From positions 1 to 52,962 of the forward strand of contig JANRFH010000001.1 of the NCBI GenBank assembly GCA_030725745.1: DNA of 52,962 nucleotides, written 5' to 3'. The notes beneath the pieces were generated by a model, which did no database searches, was not told where the DNA came from, and saw nothing but the letters and a program-made list of their open reading frames with translations. The position numbers and the translations under genes are program-made. Shown here piece by piece: positions 18,461 through 28,230 of this stretch (its first letter is position 1; each line of letters begins with the position of its first letter). This DNA comes from Akkermansiaceae bacterium. Its GTDB lineage: Bacteria; Verrucomicrobiota; Verrucomicrobiia; Verrucomicrobiales; Akkermansiaceae.

Positions 18461-19090
18461 ATGCCATCTACCACCGAATACAAACATTCCGTCAACGTCC
18501 GCGCGAGCCAGATGGATATTCCTACACGTGGGAGCCAGCAGGACGACTTTGATGATAAGATCAAAAACGCCCAGCTCGAGCTTGAGCGCATCCAGCAGGA
18601 GCGTAAGGAATTGGAGCGCAAGAAGCTGGAGCTGGAAGAGCTGACCCTGCGCAAACGCGAGTTCCTTTCACAACAGGTGGAGCTCACCGAGAAATTCTCT
18701 TCAGCACTGACTTTGATCGACCGCGAGCTCTATGAAATTCGCGAGGAGACGGAGCACCTTGAGCAATGCCGCAGCTGTTTCGCGGATCACTTGGACAAAA
18801 TCCAGAAGCACGATCCTGAAAAGTGGACTCGTGACAATCTCAATGAGCGCCTGGACAAGGCGACTGTCGTGACGGATCGCGCTGCTGATGAATACGAGCA
18901 AGCCGCCGCATATTTCGAAGGCACCCGTGCGGGTGGTATCTTCGGTAGACCATCGAAAGGTAATCGCCGTAGGAACAAGGCAGGCAAGGGGGAATCTGAG
19001 TTCAAGACGCAACTTTTGAGCGGCTTCGCATTCAACCTTCCTATCATCGCTTTCGGCGCGGTTGCCGTGCTTGTTTATCTCTTGAAGTAA
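18461..19090 (+). CDS. Coiled-coil protein with C-terminal membrane anchor (first of a pair)
   Basis: 209 residues. Residues about 28-115 are a long charged heptad-like coil (ELERIQQERKELERKKLELE). A basic Gly-rich linker (about 155-180, RPSKGNRRRNKAGKG) leads to one membrane segment at the very C-terminus (FNLPIIAFGAVAVLVYLL). No family recognised. The tail-anchor layout places the coil in the cytoplasm. The next gene starts 3 bp after the stop and has the same layout, so the two products probably interact. Confidence 0.8.
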   Translation: MPSTTEYKHSVNVRASQMDIPTRGSQQDDFDDKIKNAQLELERIQQERKELERKKLELEELTLRKREFLSQQVELTEKFSSALTLIDRELYEIREETEHLEQCRSCFADHLDKIQKHDPEKWTRDNLNERLDKATVVTDRAADEYEQAAAYFEGTRAGGIFGRPSKGNRRRNKAGKGESEFKTQLLSGFAFNLPIIAFGAVAVLVYLLK

Positions 19091-19093
19091 ATC

Positions 19094-19423
19094 ATGGCGA
19101 AGATGAAACAGATCGACCTCTTCGAAGAGGACGAAGAGCTAAACGCCCTGCGGGAGCGCGAAAAGAAGCTCGAAGAGGCGCACAAGCAGTTTGTGAAGCT
19201 TCCGGCAAAACTCGCCCGCGAAAAGAAAGAGCGTGATGCAACGATGCCTCCAATGGCGGAGATTAAAGAGCGTGAGCAGATCAATCGTTTCGAAGCGAGC
19301 CTCAGCCGTGGGCAAATCAAAAATGTGCTTCGGACACAGCGGCAGAGCCTCGGTATGATGTTGCTTCTGGCGACGGCGACGGCGCTGATGCTGCTCTGGG
19401 CATATCGCATCATGATGTCCTAG
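19094..19423 (+). CDS. Short coiled-coil protein with C-terminal membrane anchor (second of a pair)
   Basis: 109 residues. An acidic start (QIDLFEEDEELNALREREKKLEEAHK) and a helical region are followed by a single C-terminal membrane segment (MMLLLATATALMLLWAYRIMM). It is the smaller partner of the preceding gene, 3 bp apart. Its stop codon shares the palindrome CTAG with the stop codon of the CDF transporter on the other strand (19420-19423). Function unknown. Confidence 0.78.
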   Translation: MAKMKQIDLFEEDEELNALREREKKLEEAHKQFVKLPAKLAREKKERDATMPPMAEIKEREQINRFEASLSRGQIKNVLRTQRQSLGMMLLLATATALMLLWAYRIMMS

Positions 19424-20313
19424 GGACGCTCCCAATGCTCGATGCGTTCCTCGGACGACTGCGGCTCGAGATGAGTGATGACACGACAATCTGGTTCACC
19501 AAGTTTTGCCACAGCCGCTTCGATTTCTGTGGCTTGGTGGTGTGCTGTTTCCACGGTCATCCCGTTGGGGAAAACCAAGTGGAACTCAATCCAGTGTGAT
19601 CGGCCGGAATGGCGGTGGCGGAAATTGTGGTAGGAGAGTCCGCGATCGGCAGTGAGCTTGTTCAGCATTTCTCGTGCAGAGTTTTCCAGCACTGGATCTG
19701 CCTCATCAAGCAGGCCGGAGAAACTGTCCTTAATCAGGCCGATACCAACGCGGAGGATATTGAATGCGGCGATGACGGCGAAAATTGGATCCCACCAGAG
19801 CCATTCGGTGATTTGGATAAGGACGAGGGCACATATCACGGCTCCACTCGTCCAGACATCGGTGAGGACATGCTTTCCGTTTGCTAGTATGAGAGGGGAG
19901 CCGCTGGATCTTCCTATGCGTATAAGCGTCAGCCCAAGCATGAGGTTCACGCTCGCTGCCGCACCTGTGATCCAGAGGCCTACATTCAGGTGATCAAGCT
20001 CCACACCATGGACGAACTGCTTTCCCGCTTCATAGAGAATGAGCGCGGCGGCGGATGAGATCATCGCGCCCTCGAAGCCTGCGGAGATGAAAGAGATCTT
20101 GTCGTGTCCGTAGTGGTGATCTTTGTCGGCGGGCTTGTGTGAAAAACGTAGCGCCCAGAAGGCGAACAGAACGGCGAAGACGTGGACGACTGACTCTGCG
20201 GCATCTGAATAGATCGAAGATGAACCGGTGATGACGGAGGCGAAAGTTTTCGCCGCCAGCAGTATGACTGCCACCGCTAGCGAAAGATTGATCGCATTTT
20301 TCTGTCCCGACAT
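19420..20313 (-). CDS. Cation diffusion facilitator family transporter
   Basis: 297 residues from the ATG at 20313; a GTG three codons upstream (20322) is also possible. Six membrane helices precede a C-terminal ferredoxin-like domain. Metal-site residues fit the family: SDAAESVVH in helix 2 and HVLTDVWTS in helix 5. The HHYGHDK loop is present. CDF proteins export divalent metals such as Zn, Fe or Mn in exchange for protons. It converges with the coiled-coil pair. Upstream lies the terminator of the next minus-strand gene, so it probably has its own promoter. Confidence 0.9.
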   Translation of the reverse strand: MSGQKNAINLSLAVAVILLAAKTFASVITGSSSIYSDAAESVVHVFAVLFAFWALRFSHKPADKDHHYGHDKISFISAGFEGAMISSAAALILYEAGKQFVHGVELDHLNVGLWITGAAASVNLMLGLTLIRIGRSSGSPLILANGKHVLTDVWTSGAVICALVLIQITEWLWWDPIFAVIAAFNILRVGIGLIKDSFSGLLDEADPVLENSAREMLNKLTADRGLSYHNFRHRHSGRSHWIEFHLVFPNGMTVETAHHQATEIEAAVAKLGEPDCRVITHLEPQSSEERIEHWERP

Positions 20314-20361
20314 CGAAGTCACGCCGTCGATCTTGATGCAGTTGGGCGTATTTTCGGAAAC

Positions 20362-20400
20362 AAAAAAGCGATCCTCGGCGGTTTGCCGGGATCGCTTTTC
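20362..20400 (-). terminator. Rho-independent terminator of the outer-membrane protein gene
   Basis: On the minus strand GCGATCC pairs with GGATCGC around an inner CGGC-AAA-GCCG stem, with an A-run before and TTTTTT after. It lies just after the stop codon at 20414. Confidence 0.88.
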
Positions 20401-20413
20401 TAAGCTTGGGGAA

Positions 20414-21349
20414 TTACCAGTCGTGAAGACTTAGGCCAATCTGGGCGAGCGGTGCGCCTTCCAGTTCACTGGAGGTGCTGGGGCCAGTGCCATGGTTACC
20501 GTGGATTTCGATTTCGTTTCCGAATGCGTAGCCAATGCCGGCGCTGAACCAGAGTTCACCACAGATGCGGTGATGTGTGCTGACGCTAGCCCAGTAGGAA
20601 TCGAGCACAACACTACGTGAGTTGCCCTGTGCATCGTTGATGTTCCATGTGCCGCCGCCTGGCTGGATATCTCCGGAAATGAACCAATTATCGTTCATGT
20701 TGTAGCGGGCGAGGAAATTGGGGCCGTAGAGCGCCATGGTGAAGTCTTCGCAGGGCGTCCAGAAGAAGTTCACTCCTGGGAAAAACTCCACATCGCCGCC
20801 AAGATTGGTAACCACGAATCCCGCACCAACAGTGAAGGTATCGCTAACCTTGTAACCCACTCCAAGAGCGACATCGAAGGTGACATCTTCCGTACCGATG
20901 GCTTGGTAATCAGTGGCCAGCTCCGCACGTGTCCACCCAATGCCGAACCACGGTGAGTTGGCAATGTCTTGGATGAAAATTGCTTGAAGCGCTGCGGAAT
21001 GGAAATCCTCGTCACCTACGGGGAAGACAGCTTTGTCGAAATCCAGCTTGGTGTAGGAGTAGCTGAACATCGGAATCATGGTGAGACTCGATGTCAGTGA
21101 GATTGGCCGTGAAAGGAAGGCGTTGAGATTGAAATTCGTCACCGAAAGATCTCCTGGGCCATTTTCGAAATCCATTCCACCGGTTTGTGTGGCAGTGAAC
21201 CGGAGGGCATCGAAGTTCGGAATTGCCATTGGAGAAGGCGTATCTTGTTGGGCTGTAAAATCGTCGGCTGCTAGAGCTCCACCATTAGCGGCAATAATGG
21301 AGAAACTGAAGGCGGCGCAAATCGCCGGGTAGGAACTTTTAAAGATCAT
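20414..21349 (-). CDS. Outer-membrane beta-barrel protein (DUF6268-like)
   Basis: 311 residues with a signal peptide cleaved after GGALA (residue about 27). The mature part alternates polar and aromatic residues in amphipathic strands (SLTMIPMFSYSYTKLDF, TFTVGAGFVVTNLGGD, ELWFSAGIGYAFGNEIEI) and ends LHDW, fitting an outer-membrane barrel with a C-terminal aromatic residue. The match to DUF6268 is from memory and not certain. It has its own terminator. Function unknown. Confidence 0.78.
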   Translation of the reverse strand: MIFKSSYPAICAAFSFSIIAANGGALAADDFTAQQDTPSPMAIPNFDALRFTATQTGGMDFENGPGDLSVTNFNLNAFLSRPISLTSSLTMIPMFSYSYTKLDFDKAVFPVGDEDFHSAALQAIFIQDIANSPWFGIGWTRAELATDYQAIGTEDVTFDVALGVGYKVSDTFTVGAGFVVTNLGGDVEFFPGVNFFWTPCEDFTMALYGPNFLARYNMNDNWFISGDIQPGGGTWNINDAQGNSRSVVLDSYWASVSTHHRICGELWFSAGIGYAFGNEIEIHGNHGTGPSTSSELEGAPLAQIGLSLHDW

Positions 21350-21427
21350 CCAATATGCTTAAACCCAATAGCGGGCTTAGCAAGGGAATGAATCGCGTTT
21401 AAGGCAGCAAGTGTTGCGTGCTATGGA

Positions 21428-21808
21428 TCAACGAGGAGCTGAGAACTCGACAGGGTAAAGCCTCTCCGATGAGGGGATGGAGGCATTGGCGTGTTCGCGG
21501 GTTGTGAAATTCAGGGTTACCGTCAATTCTTCATCCAGAATCAGTTCGGCGGATCTGACGGTTTTCCTATCCCATTTCCAAGTGCCCTCGAAAGGCTTAG
21601 TTTTTACCCCTGATGGTCTGGTAGTGACTCGCGTGTAGGTTCCATCCGCACTGAATGTGTAATAATAAGATCCTTCCATACCAGTCGCGTCCATTTCGTA
21701 TCCGGCAAGATCTTCGGGGGCGAGTATGCCGATCGATGGCAATTGTCCGGGACAAGCGGCTAGGAGCAGCAGGGGAAAAATTGCGAGTAGTTTGAAAAGC
21801 CTTTCCAT
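21428..21808 (-). CDS. Small putative lipoprotein
   Basis: 126 residues from the ATG at 21808. This start gives a typical lipoprotein signal with lipobox LLAAC (MERLFKLLAIFPLLLLAAC), whereas the longer frame from 21844 does not. The rest looks like a small beta-rich domain (GSYYYTFSADGTYTRVTTR, FEGTWKWDR), resembling lipocalin-like or META-type modules. No named family recognised. It lies upstream of the beta-barrel gene on the same strand. Confidence 0.7.
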   Translation of the reverse strand: MERLFKLLAIFPLLLLAACPGQLPSIGILAPEDLAGYEMDATGMEGSYYYTFSADGTYTRVTTRPSGVKTKPFEGTWKWDRKTVRSAELILDEELTVTLNFTTREHANASIPSSERLYPVEFSAPR

Positions 21809-21901
21809 GAAAGAATCATCGTCTTTTGGGAGGACATTGGCCAATCCGAAATTTCACAAACCTCACTTGCCATGGGATTGAGCGGCAATCAGGATAGGGG
21901 G

Positions 21902-22090
21902 ATGGATTTATCGACTTGGAAAGATATGGATCCGCATCTTTTGGTCGGACTTATCAATACGGAACTCCGGAATCATGCAGAGTCCTTAGAGGACTTGGCT
22001 AAAACTCATGACATCCCGGAACTGGGTCTCGTAGAGTCGCTCGGCGAAGCAGGCTATATCTACAAAGAAGAACAACGGCAGTTTAGATAG
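21902..22090 (+). CDS. DUF4250-like small protein
   Basis: 62 residues from the ATG at 21902, which follows AGGATAGGGGG. The sequence matches the DUF4250 layout: DPHLLVGLINTELRN, then a helix pair, then a final GYIYKEEQRQFR. The family is small, cytoplasmic and of unknown function. A longer frame from 21872 adds ten residues that do not fit the family. It diverges from the lipoprotein gene. Confidence 0.72.
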   Translation: MDLSTWKDMDPHLLVGLINTELRNHAESLEDLAKTHDIPELGLVESLGEAGYIYKEEQRQFR

Positions 22091-22228
22091 TCCCTGTCTA
22101 GGTTGGGGCGTTTTTCGCGGCTTTGTAGAAGTGCACAATACCACGCGGACAGCACTTCTCTCGAAATGTTCAAAAATTTGTTAAAATACCTTGATATTTT
22201 TTAAAAGTTCGACATTATCCGTCCTGTG

Positions 22229-24259
22229 ATGAGGGTTTCCAAGAACTTGCTGACTAGAAGCGCAATGCCTGCGTTTTTTGCAGGATTGTTCATTTTTGCT
22301 TCGGCTAACGCGACTTCGAGAGCTGCTGAATTAACTAGAAATCCTATAGGTGCTGTTGCTCGTCTCTTTAATCCTAAGCTGGTGAAAGTGGAGGACAGGG
22401 TGGAATTCCTTAAGCAGCAGTTGGCCACGCTTGCTCGACATGAAGAGTATTTTTTGAAAACCGATATGGGATGCAGGGGCGGCAAACTTGATGCCAATGA
22501 TCCCGACCCGCAGGTTGTGCTTGATCTTGGAAAGGAGTATCCCATCGATGAGCTTTATCTTGTTCCGCTCCAAGGAGAGTTTTCCGGTGCTAACAATATT
22601 TTTCCAAAGAGGTTCACTCTGGAATTTTCTCTCAAAGAGGATTTTTCCGAGAAAAGAATCCTCTACAAATCAGGTGACCAATATTTCCCATAGACTGGCG
22701 GCAAGCCGGTGAAATTTTCAGGGCAGGGCGGAATTGCGCGCTACATTCGATTAACAGTGAACCAAGGGCAACAGCGGGGAAATAGCGAAATCTTTGGTTT
22801 GTCTGAGATTGTTGTGATTTCCGACAGTTACCCGGTTTCGCTTGGATGTGAAGTTACGGATAGCGGTACCATGCATGTGGAAAAAATTTGGTATCCGGAG
22901 GCTTTGACCGATGGGCGCATGCCGCTGGGTATCTGGCATGGCGGTAAATTAGCGCCACTTGATGCCCTAGGAGAGTTGGTTGAGGTTGCTAGCGAAGATC
23001 AAAAAGTAATTTGGAGCATATCATTGGATGAGCCTGCTGAACTGGATCTTGTGATCCTCTATCCTTATGATGTTCTTGAGTCAGGCATTCTTCCCGAGGC
23101 CTTGGAAGTTCAGGTGCGCAATAACTCTGAGAAGGATTTCCACACAGTAATGACTTGGGAAACGCCTATGCGCGGGACTAAACAAGAGGTGCCGTTGATT
23201 TTGAATTGTCATGGCATCTCTGCAAGTGAAGTGAGGATAGTAGGATCGAAAGCCTGTCAGGTGGGCCGTAGTTTCGTTCAGGGACTTTCTGAAATCGAAA
23301 TCTGGTCAAATCACCAAAATATTTCCGCTGGGCGAGCAGTGAATATCGTAGTCGGCGATGACGAGAGGGATACTGCTTCACTGACGAATGGCTTCACCAG
23401 CGAGCGAGCAATTATTTCAGTTGGGTCTTGGCTAAATCAGCTCCATGACCGCTGGCGTGTGGAGCGGGAAATCAAGACCCTCCAGCCAATGCAAAATCAA
23501 ATGGCTGCCGAGAGTGAGCTGAACGCTACTTGGGGATCAGCTATGATGTTAGGGCTGACATTTCTCATCCCGGTATTCATAGTGGAGCGCCGCCGCCTTA
23601 TTTCCCGCAACCAGATCGACCAGCTACGCAAGCGTATCGCCTCGGATCTTCACGACGATATCGGTAGCAATCTCGGGAGCATCTCTCTCATCGCACGAAC
23701 GGCCAGAAAAGATCTGGTTAGGCTCCACGGCCCTGATGAGGTCGCAGAGGATCTTGGTGAAATGGAATCTATCGCCCGCGAAAGTTCTTTGGCGATGCGC
23801 GACATTGTTTGGCTTCTTGAGAGGAAGCAGGATTCTATCGGCGATCTTGTTCATCGCATGCGTGAGACGGCAGGGCGCATGCTTCGGGAGATTGATTACT
23901 CCATAGAGTGCGACTCTAACAAAATCGCTTCTAAGCTCTCACTGGATGCTAAGCGGCATCTATTCCTATTCTACAAGGAGGCGATTCATAATGTGATCAA
24001 GCACTCCGGCGCGACCTCCGCCTCAATCCGTCTTTGGGATGATGGCGACAAGTTGGCTCTTGAAGTGGTGGATAATGGAATAGGCCTGCCAATGGTCAAA
24101 GAAAACGGGAAAGAATCACTGAAGAAAGTAAGGAAGCTGGACGAGCGCGCTAGAATATTGGACGGTTCGATAGTGTTTGCGTCCTCTTTGGATGCCGGAA
24201 CACGTGTCCTTTTGACTGTCAAAAGGTCACTGTTGATAGCTGCCACCACAAATAAATGA
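22229..24259 (+). pseudogene. Sensor histidine kinase (NarL/HisKA_3 type) with extracytoplasmic discoidin-like domains, interrupted by TAG
   Basis: From the ATG at 22229 a signal-peptide region and a first discoidin-like domain run to codon 155, where TAG stands at 22691-22693. The same frame continues at once (TGGKPVKFSGQGGIARYIRLTV), completing the domain, then a second similar domain, a membrane segment (MMLGLTFLIPVFIV), a HisKA_3 dimerisation domain and an HATPase. The phospho-acceptor is H475 in RIASDLHDDIG, and the ATP-site N-box reads EAIHNVIKH with DNGIGLP. Total 676 codons counting the stop. The kinase half could start at GTG 22709, but it would lack its signal sequence. The stop overlaps the start of the response regulator (ATGA), so they form a two-component pair. 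The sensor probably detects a periplasmic glycan or ligand; that is inference. Confidence 0.85.
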
Positions 24260-24909
24260 GCGCCACAAAGGAAATTTCCAAAATTTGGATCGTTGAGGAT
24301 CATCAGACCTTTGCGAAGAATATCCGACGCCTCATTGAAGGTGAGGATAACCTTGAATGCCCTTATCATTTTTCATCTCCCGAGGAGCTTTTTGATAAAC
24401 TGAAGTTCACTCAAGACAAGCCGGACATCATGTTGCTCGATCTTGGTCTGCCGGGAATGAACGGCTTGGAAGTTCTTGTGAGAATGCGCAAGATGATGCC
24501 CGAACTCAAGGTGCTGATTCTTTCCGCCTTCGATGACCGTGAGCGTGTCTATCGCGCAATCTGCAACGGTGCTTCGGGCTATTTGCTGAAGACTGCAGAC
24601 CCAGATGAAATCATCGAGGGCATTAACGATGTCATCCACGGTGCGGCCGCCCTGAGCGGAGCTATCGCCACGATGATCCTCAACGGTTTTTCAAAACACG
24701 GCCCGGTGGAGGAACTCGAAGCTCTGACTTCGCGTGAAGAGGATGTGCTCAAGAGCCTTGTGAAAGGTTATACGAAAAAGGAAATCGGTGAGGAGTTGGA
24801 TATTTCCCAGCACACTGTGGATATGCACCTGCGCTCCATTTATCGGAAACTCCACGTCCGCACCCAGACGGAGGCGGTATCCAAGGCGCTGAGGCAGGGG
24901 ATCGTCTAG
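24256..24909 (+). CDS. NarL/FixJ-family response regulator
   Basis: 217 residues: receiver domain (about 8-125) with phospho-acceptor D62 in IMLLDLGLPG and acidic pocket E14-D15. A LuxR-type HTH (about 153-208) reads LTSREEDVLKSLVKGYTKKE. It overlaps the stop codon of the histidine kinase gene by ATGA, so the two are translationally coupled. Its targets cannot be told, but the TPR gene starting 13 bp downstream is likely in the same operon. The sequence is intact although the partner kinase has an in-frame stop. Confidence 0.93.
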   Translation: MSATKEISKIWIVEDHQTFAKNIRRLIEGEDNLECPYHFSSPEELFDKLKFTQDKPDIMLLDLGLPGMNGLEVLVRMRKMMPELKVLILSAFDDRERVYRAICNGASGYLLKTADPDEIIEGINDVIHGAAALSGAIATMILNGFSKHGPVEELEALTSREEDVLKSLVKGYTKKEIGEELDISQHTVDMHLRSIYRKLHVRTQTEAVSKALRQGIV

Positions 24910-24921
24910 CTTAGTGCAAAC

Positions 24922-26295
24922 ATGCGCTTCACTACACGGTCGTTCCGGTGTAGATCTCTTGGGATGCGCCTTATTGTTGCACTGATCCTCACTGCCGGAA
25001 CCGGCTTGCACGCGGACAGCCTGCTAGATTTTACCTATGGAGCGTTGGAAGAAGTGAGGGGCAATCAGGACGCTGCCCGAGGGTATTACCAAAGCGCCTA
25101 CGAAAAGAATCCCTCCGCGCTTCCACTTGTGAGACTTGAGGTGGATAGGCTACTTGATGCGAACGAGCGCGGAGCGGCTTTTGGGGTTTACGAAGCGCTT
25201 CTCGATTCCCGTCCCGATGATGCCATGCTTCGCATCGAGTTCGGGGATTTCCTCGATAGTGTGGGAAGGGGAGACGCGTTGGCGGATGCGAAACGGCTCG
25301 AAGCCTACGAGAACGGACTTGAAATGACTCCTGGTGATTACCTGCCCATCGAGCGCCTCATTCGCTATGCTAGGGATAATGGCAATGACGAGAGGGCGAG
25401 GGAGCTGCTGGAAGTGCTTAAGCTCGATTCACCCGAGGCAGTTCGCTACTATGTTTCTACGACCAAAAGCCTTTACGACAGTAGGGACAAAGCAGCGCAG
25501 GGCAGGATCTCGAAATGCTTCGCTTCGGTGATGGACGATCATCCCGAGTGGGCGGAAATAGCTAAGGTGGCGAGCGATCATTTCCGTGAAACGGGGGATC
25601 TTGATAAGGCGATTTCAATTCTGCATCAGCATGTCGAGGTGCGGCCTTCGTCGTTGGATCTACGTATTAGGTTGGGCATCCTCATGTTCGTCGCGGATCG
25701 CGATTCCGAAGGCGTGAAAATTCTTAATGAAGTGCTGGCGATTCACCCGAAGAAAGCGTTGGCGCATGAGTCACTTGCAAAGCATTACCGCCAGGCAGGC
25801 ATGATGGAGGAGGCAAGGCACCACTCGGCGGAACTGCTGAAGATCCGTGGGGGAAGTGCTGAGGAATTCATCGCGTTGGCTGATGAAATGGCGGAGGCGG
25901 GAGAAGTTCGTTCCGCCCGGCTGCTTCTGGAAAAAGCGGCTTTTGATTTTCCCGATGATACGGAGTTGATGATGAAGCTCGCACTCGCCACTGCTCGCGA
26001 TCCAGAGACGAAGGGCGATGCAGCCCGTCTTTTTCGTGAGTCCGAGAACATGCTCGCGAATCCCGCAGATATGTCGCCGGAGTTTTTACTTCAGTCAGCT
26101 CGTGAACTGATCGCGCAGGGCCAGGCGAAGGCTGCGGAAGAGCGCTTGCGCAATGCGATCCGTAGTTTCCCCCCGGAGGCAAAAAAGGAGAGTGCTGCTG
26201 CCATGCGCGAATTGGCAGGGATCTGGATCAGCGAGGAAAGGAATCTTGATGCGGCAGATGCGTTGATCAAGCGAGCGGAGTCTTTGGAGAAATAA
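24922..26295 (+). CDS. Exported TPR-repeat protein
   Basis: 457 residues from 24922; the ATG at 24964 (MRLIVALILTAGTGLHADS) gives a tidier signal peptide and may be the real start. The mature protein is a helical solenoid of roughly ten TPR-like pairs (ALPLVRLEVDRLLDANERGAAFGVYEALL, SLDLRIRLGILMFVADRDSEGVKILNEVLAIHP). It is probably a periplasmic scaffold. It lies 13 bp after the response regulator, so it may be part of the same signalling operon. It converges with cstA, whose stop is 6 bp away. Confidence 0.82.
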   Translation: MRFTTRSFRCRSLGMRLIVALILTAGTGLHADSLLDFTYGALEEVRGNQDAARGYYQSAYEKNPSALPLVRLEVDRLLDANERGAAFGVYEALLDSRPDDAMLRIEFGDFLDSVGRGDALADAKRLEAYENGLEMTPGDYLPIERLIRYARDNGNDERARELLEVLKLDSPEAVRYYVSTTKSLYDSRDKAAQGRISKCFASVMDDHPEWAEIAKVASDHFRETGDLDKAISILHQHVEVRPSSLDLRIRLGILMFVADRDSEGVKILNEVLAIHPKKALAHESLAKHYRQAGMMEEARHHSAELLKIRGGSAEEFIALADEMAEAGEVRSARLLLEKAAFDFPDDTELMMKLALATARDPETKGDAARLFRESENMLANPADMSPEFLLQSARELIAQGQAKAAEERLRNAIRSFPPEAKKESAAAMRELAGIWISEERNLDAADALIKRAESLEK

Positions 26296-26301
26296 AGGCA
26301 A

Positions 26302-28113
26302 TTACGCCGGTTGTTCCAGCAAGCCTTTCGCCTTCGGCCATGCAGCGGCGGCCTCGATGAGTATCCATGCTTCTAAGGCGAGGGTGGCGATGCCGATCGC
26401 GGCTAGGAGAGGATTGGGAGTTTTACCAGATATCCATGCGCCATCGCCAACGAAGAGTTGTGAGATCATCGCGACTGCTGGAAGGACGAGCATGAATGCT
26501 GCGGGTATAGCGACGAACCAGATCGGGAGATTTCTCCGCCACATCCAGAAGAGGATGACGAGGAAGGCAAGCCCGCCGAGCAACTGGTTTACCGCACCGA
26601 ACAGTGGCCAAAGTATGAGTCCTCCTTTGCCTAGATTCGCGAGCTGCCAACTCTCACCGGCTGCAGGCATGGCGGCGATGGCACCTGCGATTAAAATGGC
26701 GAAGATTGTGGCGCTGTGTTTGTTTGTGAGAGGTTTGATTCCCGTTGCTTCACCTAGTTCCTGGGTGACGTAGCGCTGCAGGCGGCAGGCGGAATCCATT
26801 GTTGTGGCGGCAAATGAGGCGACGAATACGCCCATCAGTGCTACCGCGAATTTTCCCGGAAGACCGAGGGTGCGGATGAAATTCGCGGAGCCTTCCACAA
26901 AAGCAGAGATGGCTCCTTTGCTTGCACTGCCCCATGCATCATATTTTGCGGAATAGGCGGCGGAACCAGTTAAAGTGTCGCCAGTGGCTTTTCCATCAAG
27001 CATTTCCGGCACTCCGAGGCTGATTCCTGCTACGCAAGCAAGGATGACGAGAACGGCTAGGAAGCCTTCTGTGAGCATGGATCCGTAACCAACGAACTGC
27101 GCGTCGGTCTCACATTTCAACTGTTTCGATGAGGTGCCGGAGGAAACCAGGCAGTGGAAGCCGGAAATGGCGCCACACGCAATGGTGACGAAAAGGAAGG
27201 GGAATATCCATGGCGCGTCTGATGGTGCATCTGCTCCGATTCGAATCGCTGGTGCGACGATCTCCAAAGGCATACGCTCGCCTCCGTTTTGGAATCCAAA
27301 GATCCCGGCGATGAACAATCCGACCACGACCAGCCCGATAGCGGAGAGCAGTTGTAGTGAATTAATGTAGTCACGTGGCTGCAGCAGGATCCAAACGGGC
27401 AGCACGGATGCGATATAAGAATACAGAAGCAAAAGTCCTACCCATGCAATGATGGGCCAACCTGCCAAAGTCGTGTTGAACGCGTGAAGGAATCCCCAGT
27501 CTCCGTATGCGACACTGAGATACATAACGGCGAGCGCGAAAAGAGAGGGCGCAAGGAGGTTGATCCCTTTGCGGTGCAGCCAAGCTCCGATTATTACGGC
27601 AATAGGGATCTGGATCAGGCACGGGAAAATGGAGGAGGGGAACATTTTGAATATCGCAGCGATGACTAGACCGAAGATTGCCAGCACGATGGTCAGAGCC
27701 ATGAACAGTATGGATAGGAATAGGATGCGGGTGCGCGGCGAGAGAACACGCCCGGAGATGTCGCCGACAGTCTGGCCTTTGTTTCTCATGGAAATCACCA
27801 GAGCGCCGAAGTCATGCACCGCCCCGATGAAAATAGAGCCAAAGAGCACCCACAGCAGAGCCGGCAGCCAGCCCCAGATCACCGCCAGCGCGGGGCCGAC
27901 GATCGGGCCGGTGCCAGCGATGGACGTAAAATGATGCCCAAAGACCACACCCTTAGACGTGGGCACGAAATCGTCGCCATCTTCACACTCTATGGAAGGT
28001 GCGGTGTTCGATGCATCGAGCTTGAAAATCTTTCGAGACAACCATCGCCCATAGGTGTGGTAGGCGATGAAATAAGCTATCAGCGAGGCGAGAGCGATTA
28101 GGAGGGTTTGCAT
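26302..28113 (-). CDS. cstA: Carbon starvation protein A (peptide/pyruvate transporter family)
   Basis: 603 residues with about 16 membrane helices. The CstA signature lies near the N-terminus (FVPTSKGVVFGHHFTSIAGTGPIVGPALAVIWGW), followed by GSIFIGAVHDFGALVISMRNKGQTVGDISG. In E. coli relatives import peptides or pyruvate under carbon limitation. This copy is shorter than E. coli CstA (about 700) because the C-terminal part is reduced, but it agrees with other compact members. It is a single gene with tRNA-Tyr upstream on the opposite strand. Confidence 0.92.
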   Translation of the reverse strand: MQTLLIALASLIAYFIAYHTYGRWLSRKIFKLDASNTAPSIECEDGDDFVPTSKGVVFGHHFTSIAGTGPIVGPALAVIWGWLPALLWVLFGSIFIGAVHDFGALVISMRNKGQTVGDISGRVLSPRTRILFLSILFMALTIVLAIFGLVIAAIFKMFPSSIFPCLIQIPIAVIIGAWLHRKGINLLAPSLFALAVMYLSVAYGDWGFLHAFNTTLAGWPIIAWVGLLLLYSYIASVLPVWILLQPRDYINSLQLLSAIGLVVVGLFIAGIFGFQNGGERMPLEIVAPAIRIGADAPSDAPWIFPFLFVTIACGAISGFHCLVSSGTSSKQLKCETDAQFVGYGSMLTEGFLAVLVILACVAGISLGVPEMLDGKATGDTLTGSAAYSAKYDAWGSASKGAISAFVEGSANFIRTLGLPGKFAVALMGVFVASFAATTMDSACRLQRYVTQELGEATGIKPLTNKHSATIFAILIAGAIAAMPAAGESWQLANLGKGGLILWPLFGAVNQLLGGLAFLVILFWMWRRNLPIWFVAIPAAFMLVLPAVAMISQLFVGDGAWISGKTPNPLLAAIGIATLALEAWILIEAAAAWPKAKGLLEQPA

Positions 28114-28230
28114 CTGAGACTAAGGAAGCCGAATGAGGGCGCATGGGAAAGAAAAAATCCAGAAAGACCGCTTTTTGCTTGTCAGTACCCCCTAGCGAAA
28201 ACAAACATCCCGCCCCGCGTAAGCGCCTAT

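Noticed and set aside
22691-22693. Programmed read-through or pyrrolysine at TAG
   Set aside because: No read-through context or downstream structure is visible, and the other damaged genes use TAA and TGA, so simple mutation is the more economical view.
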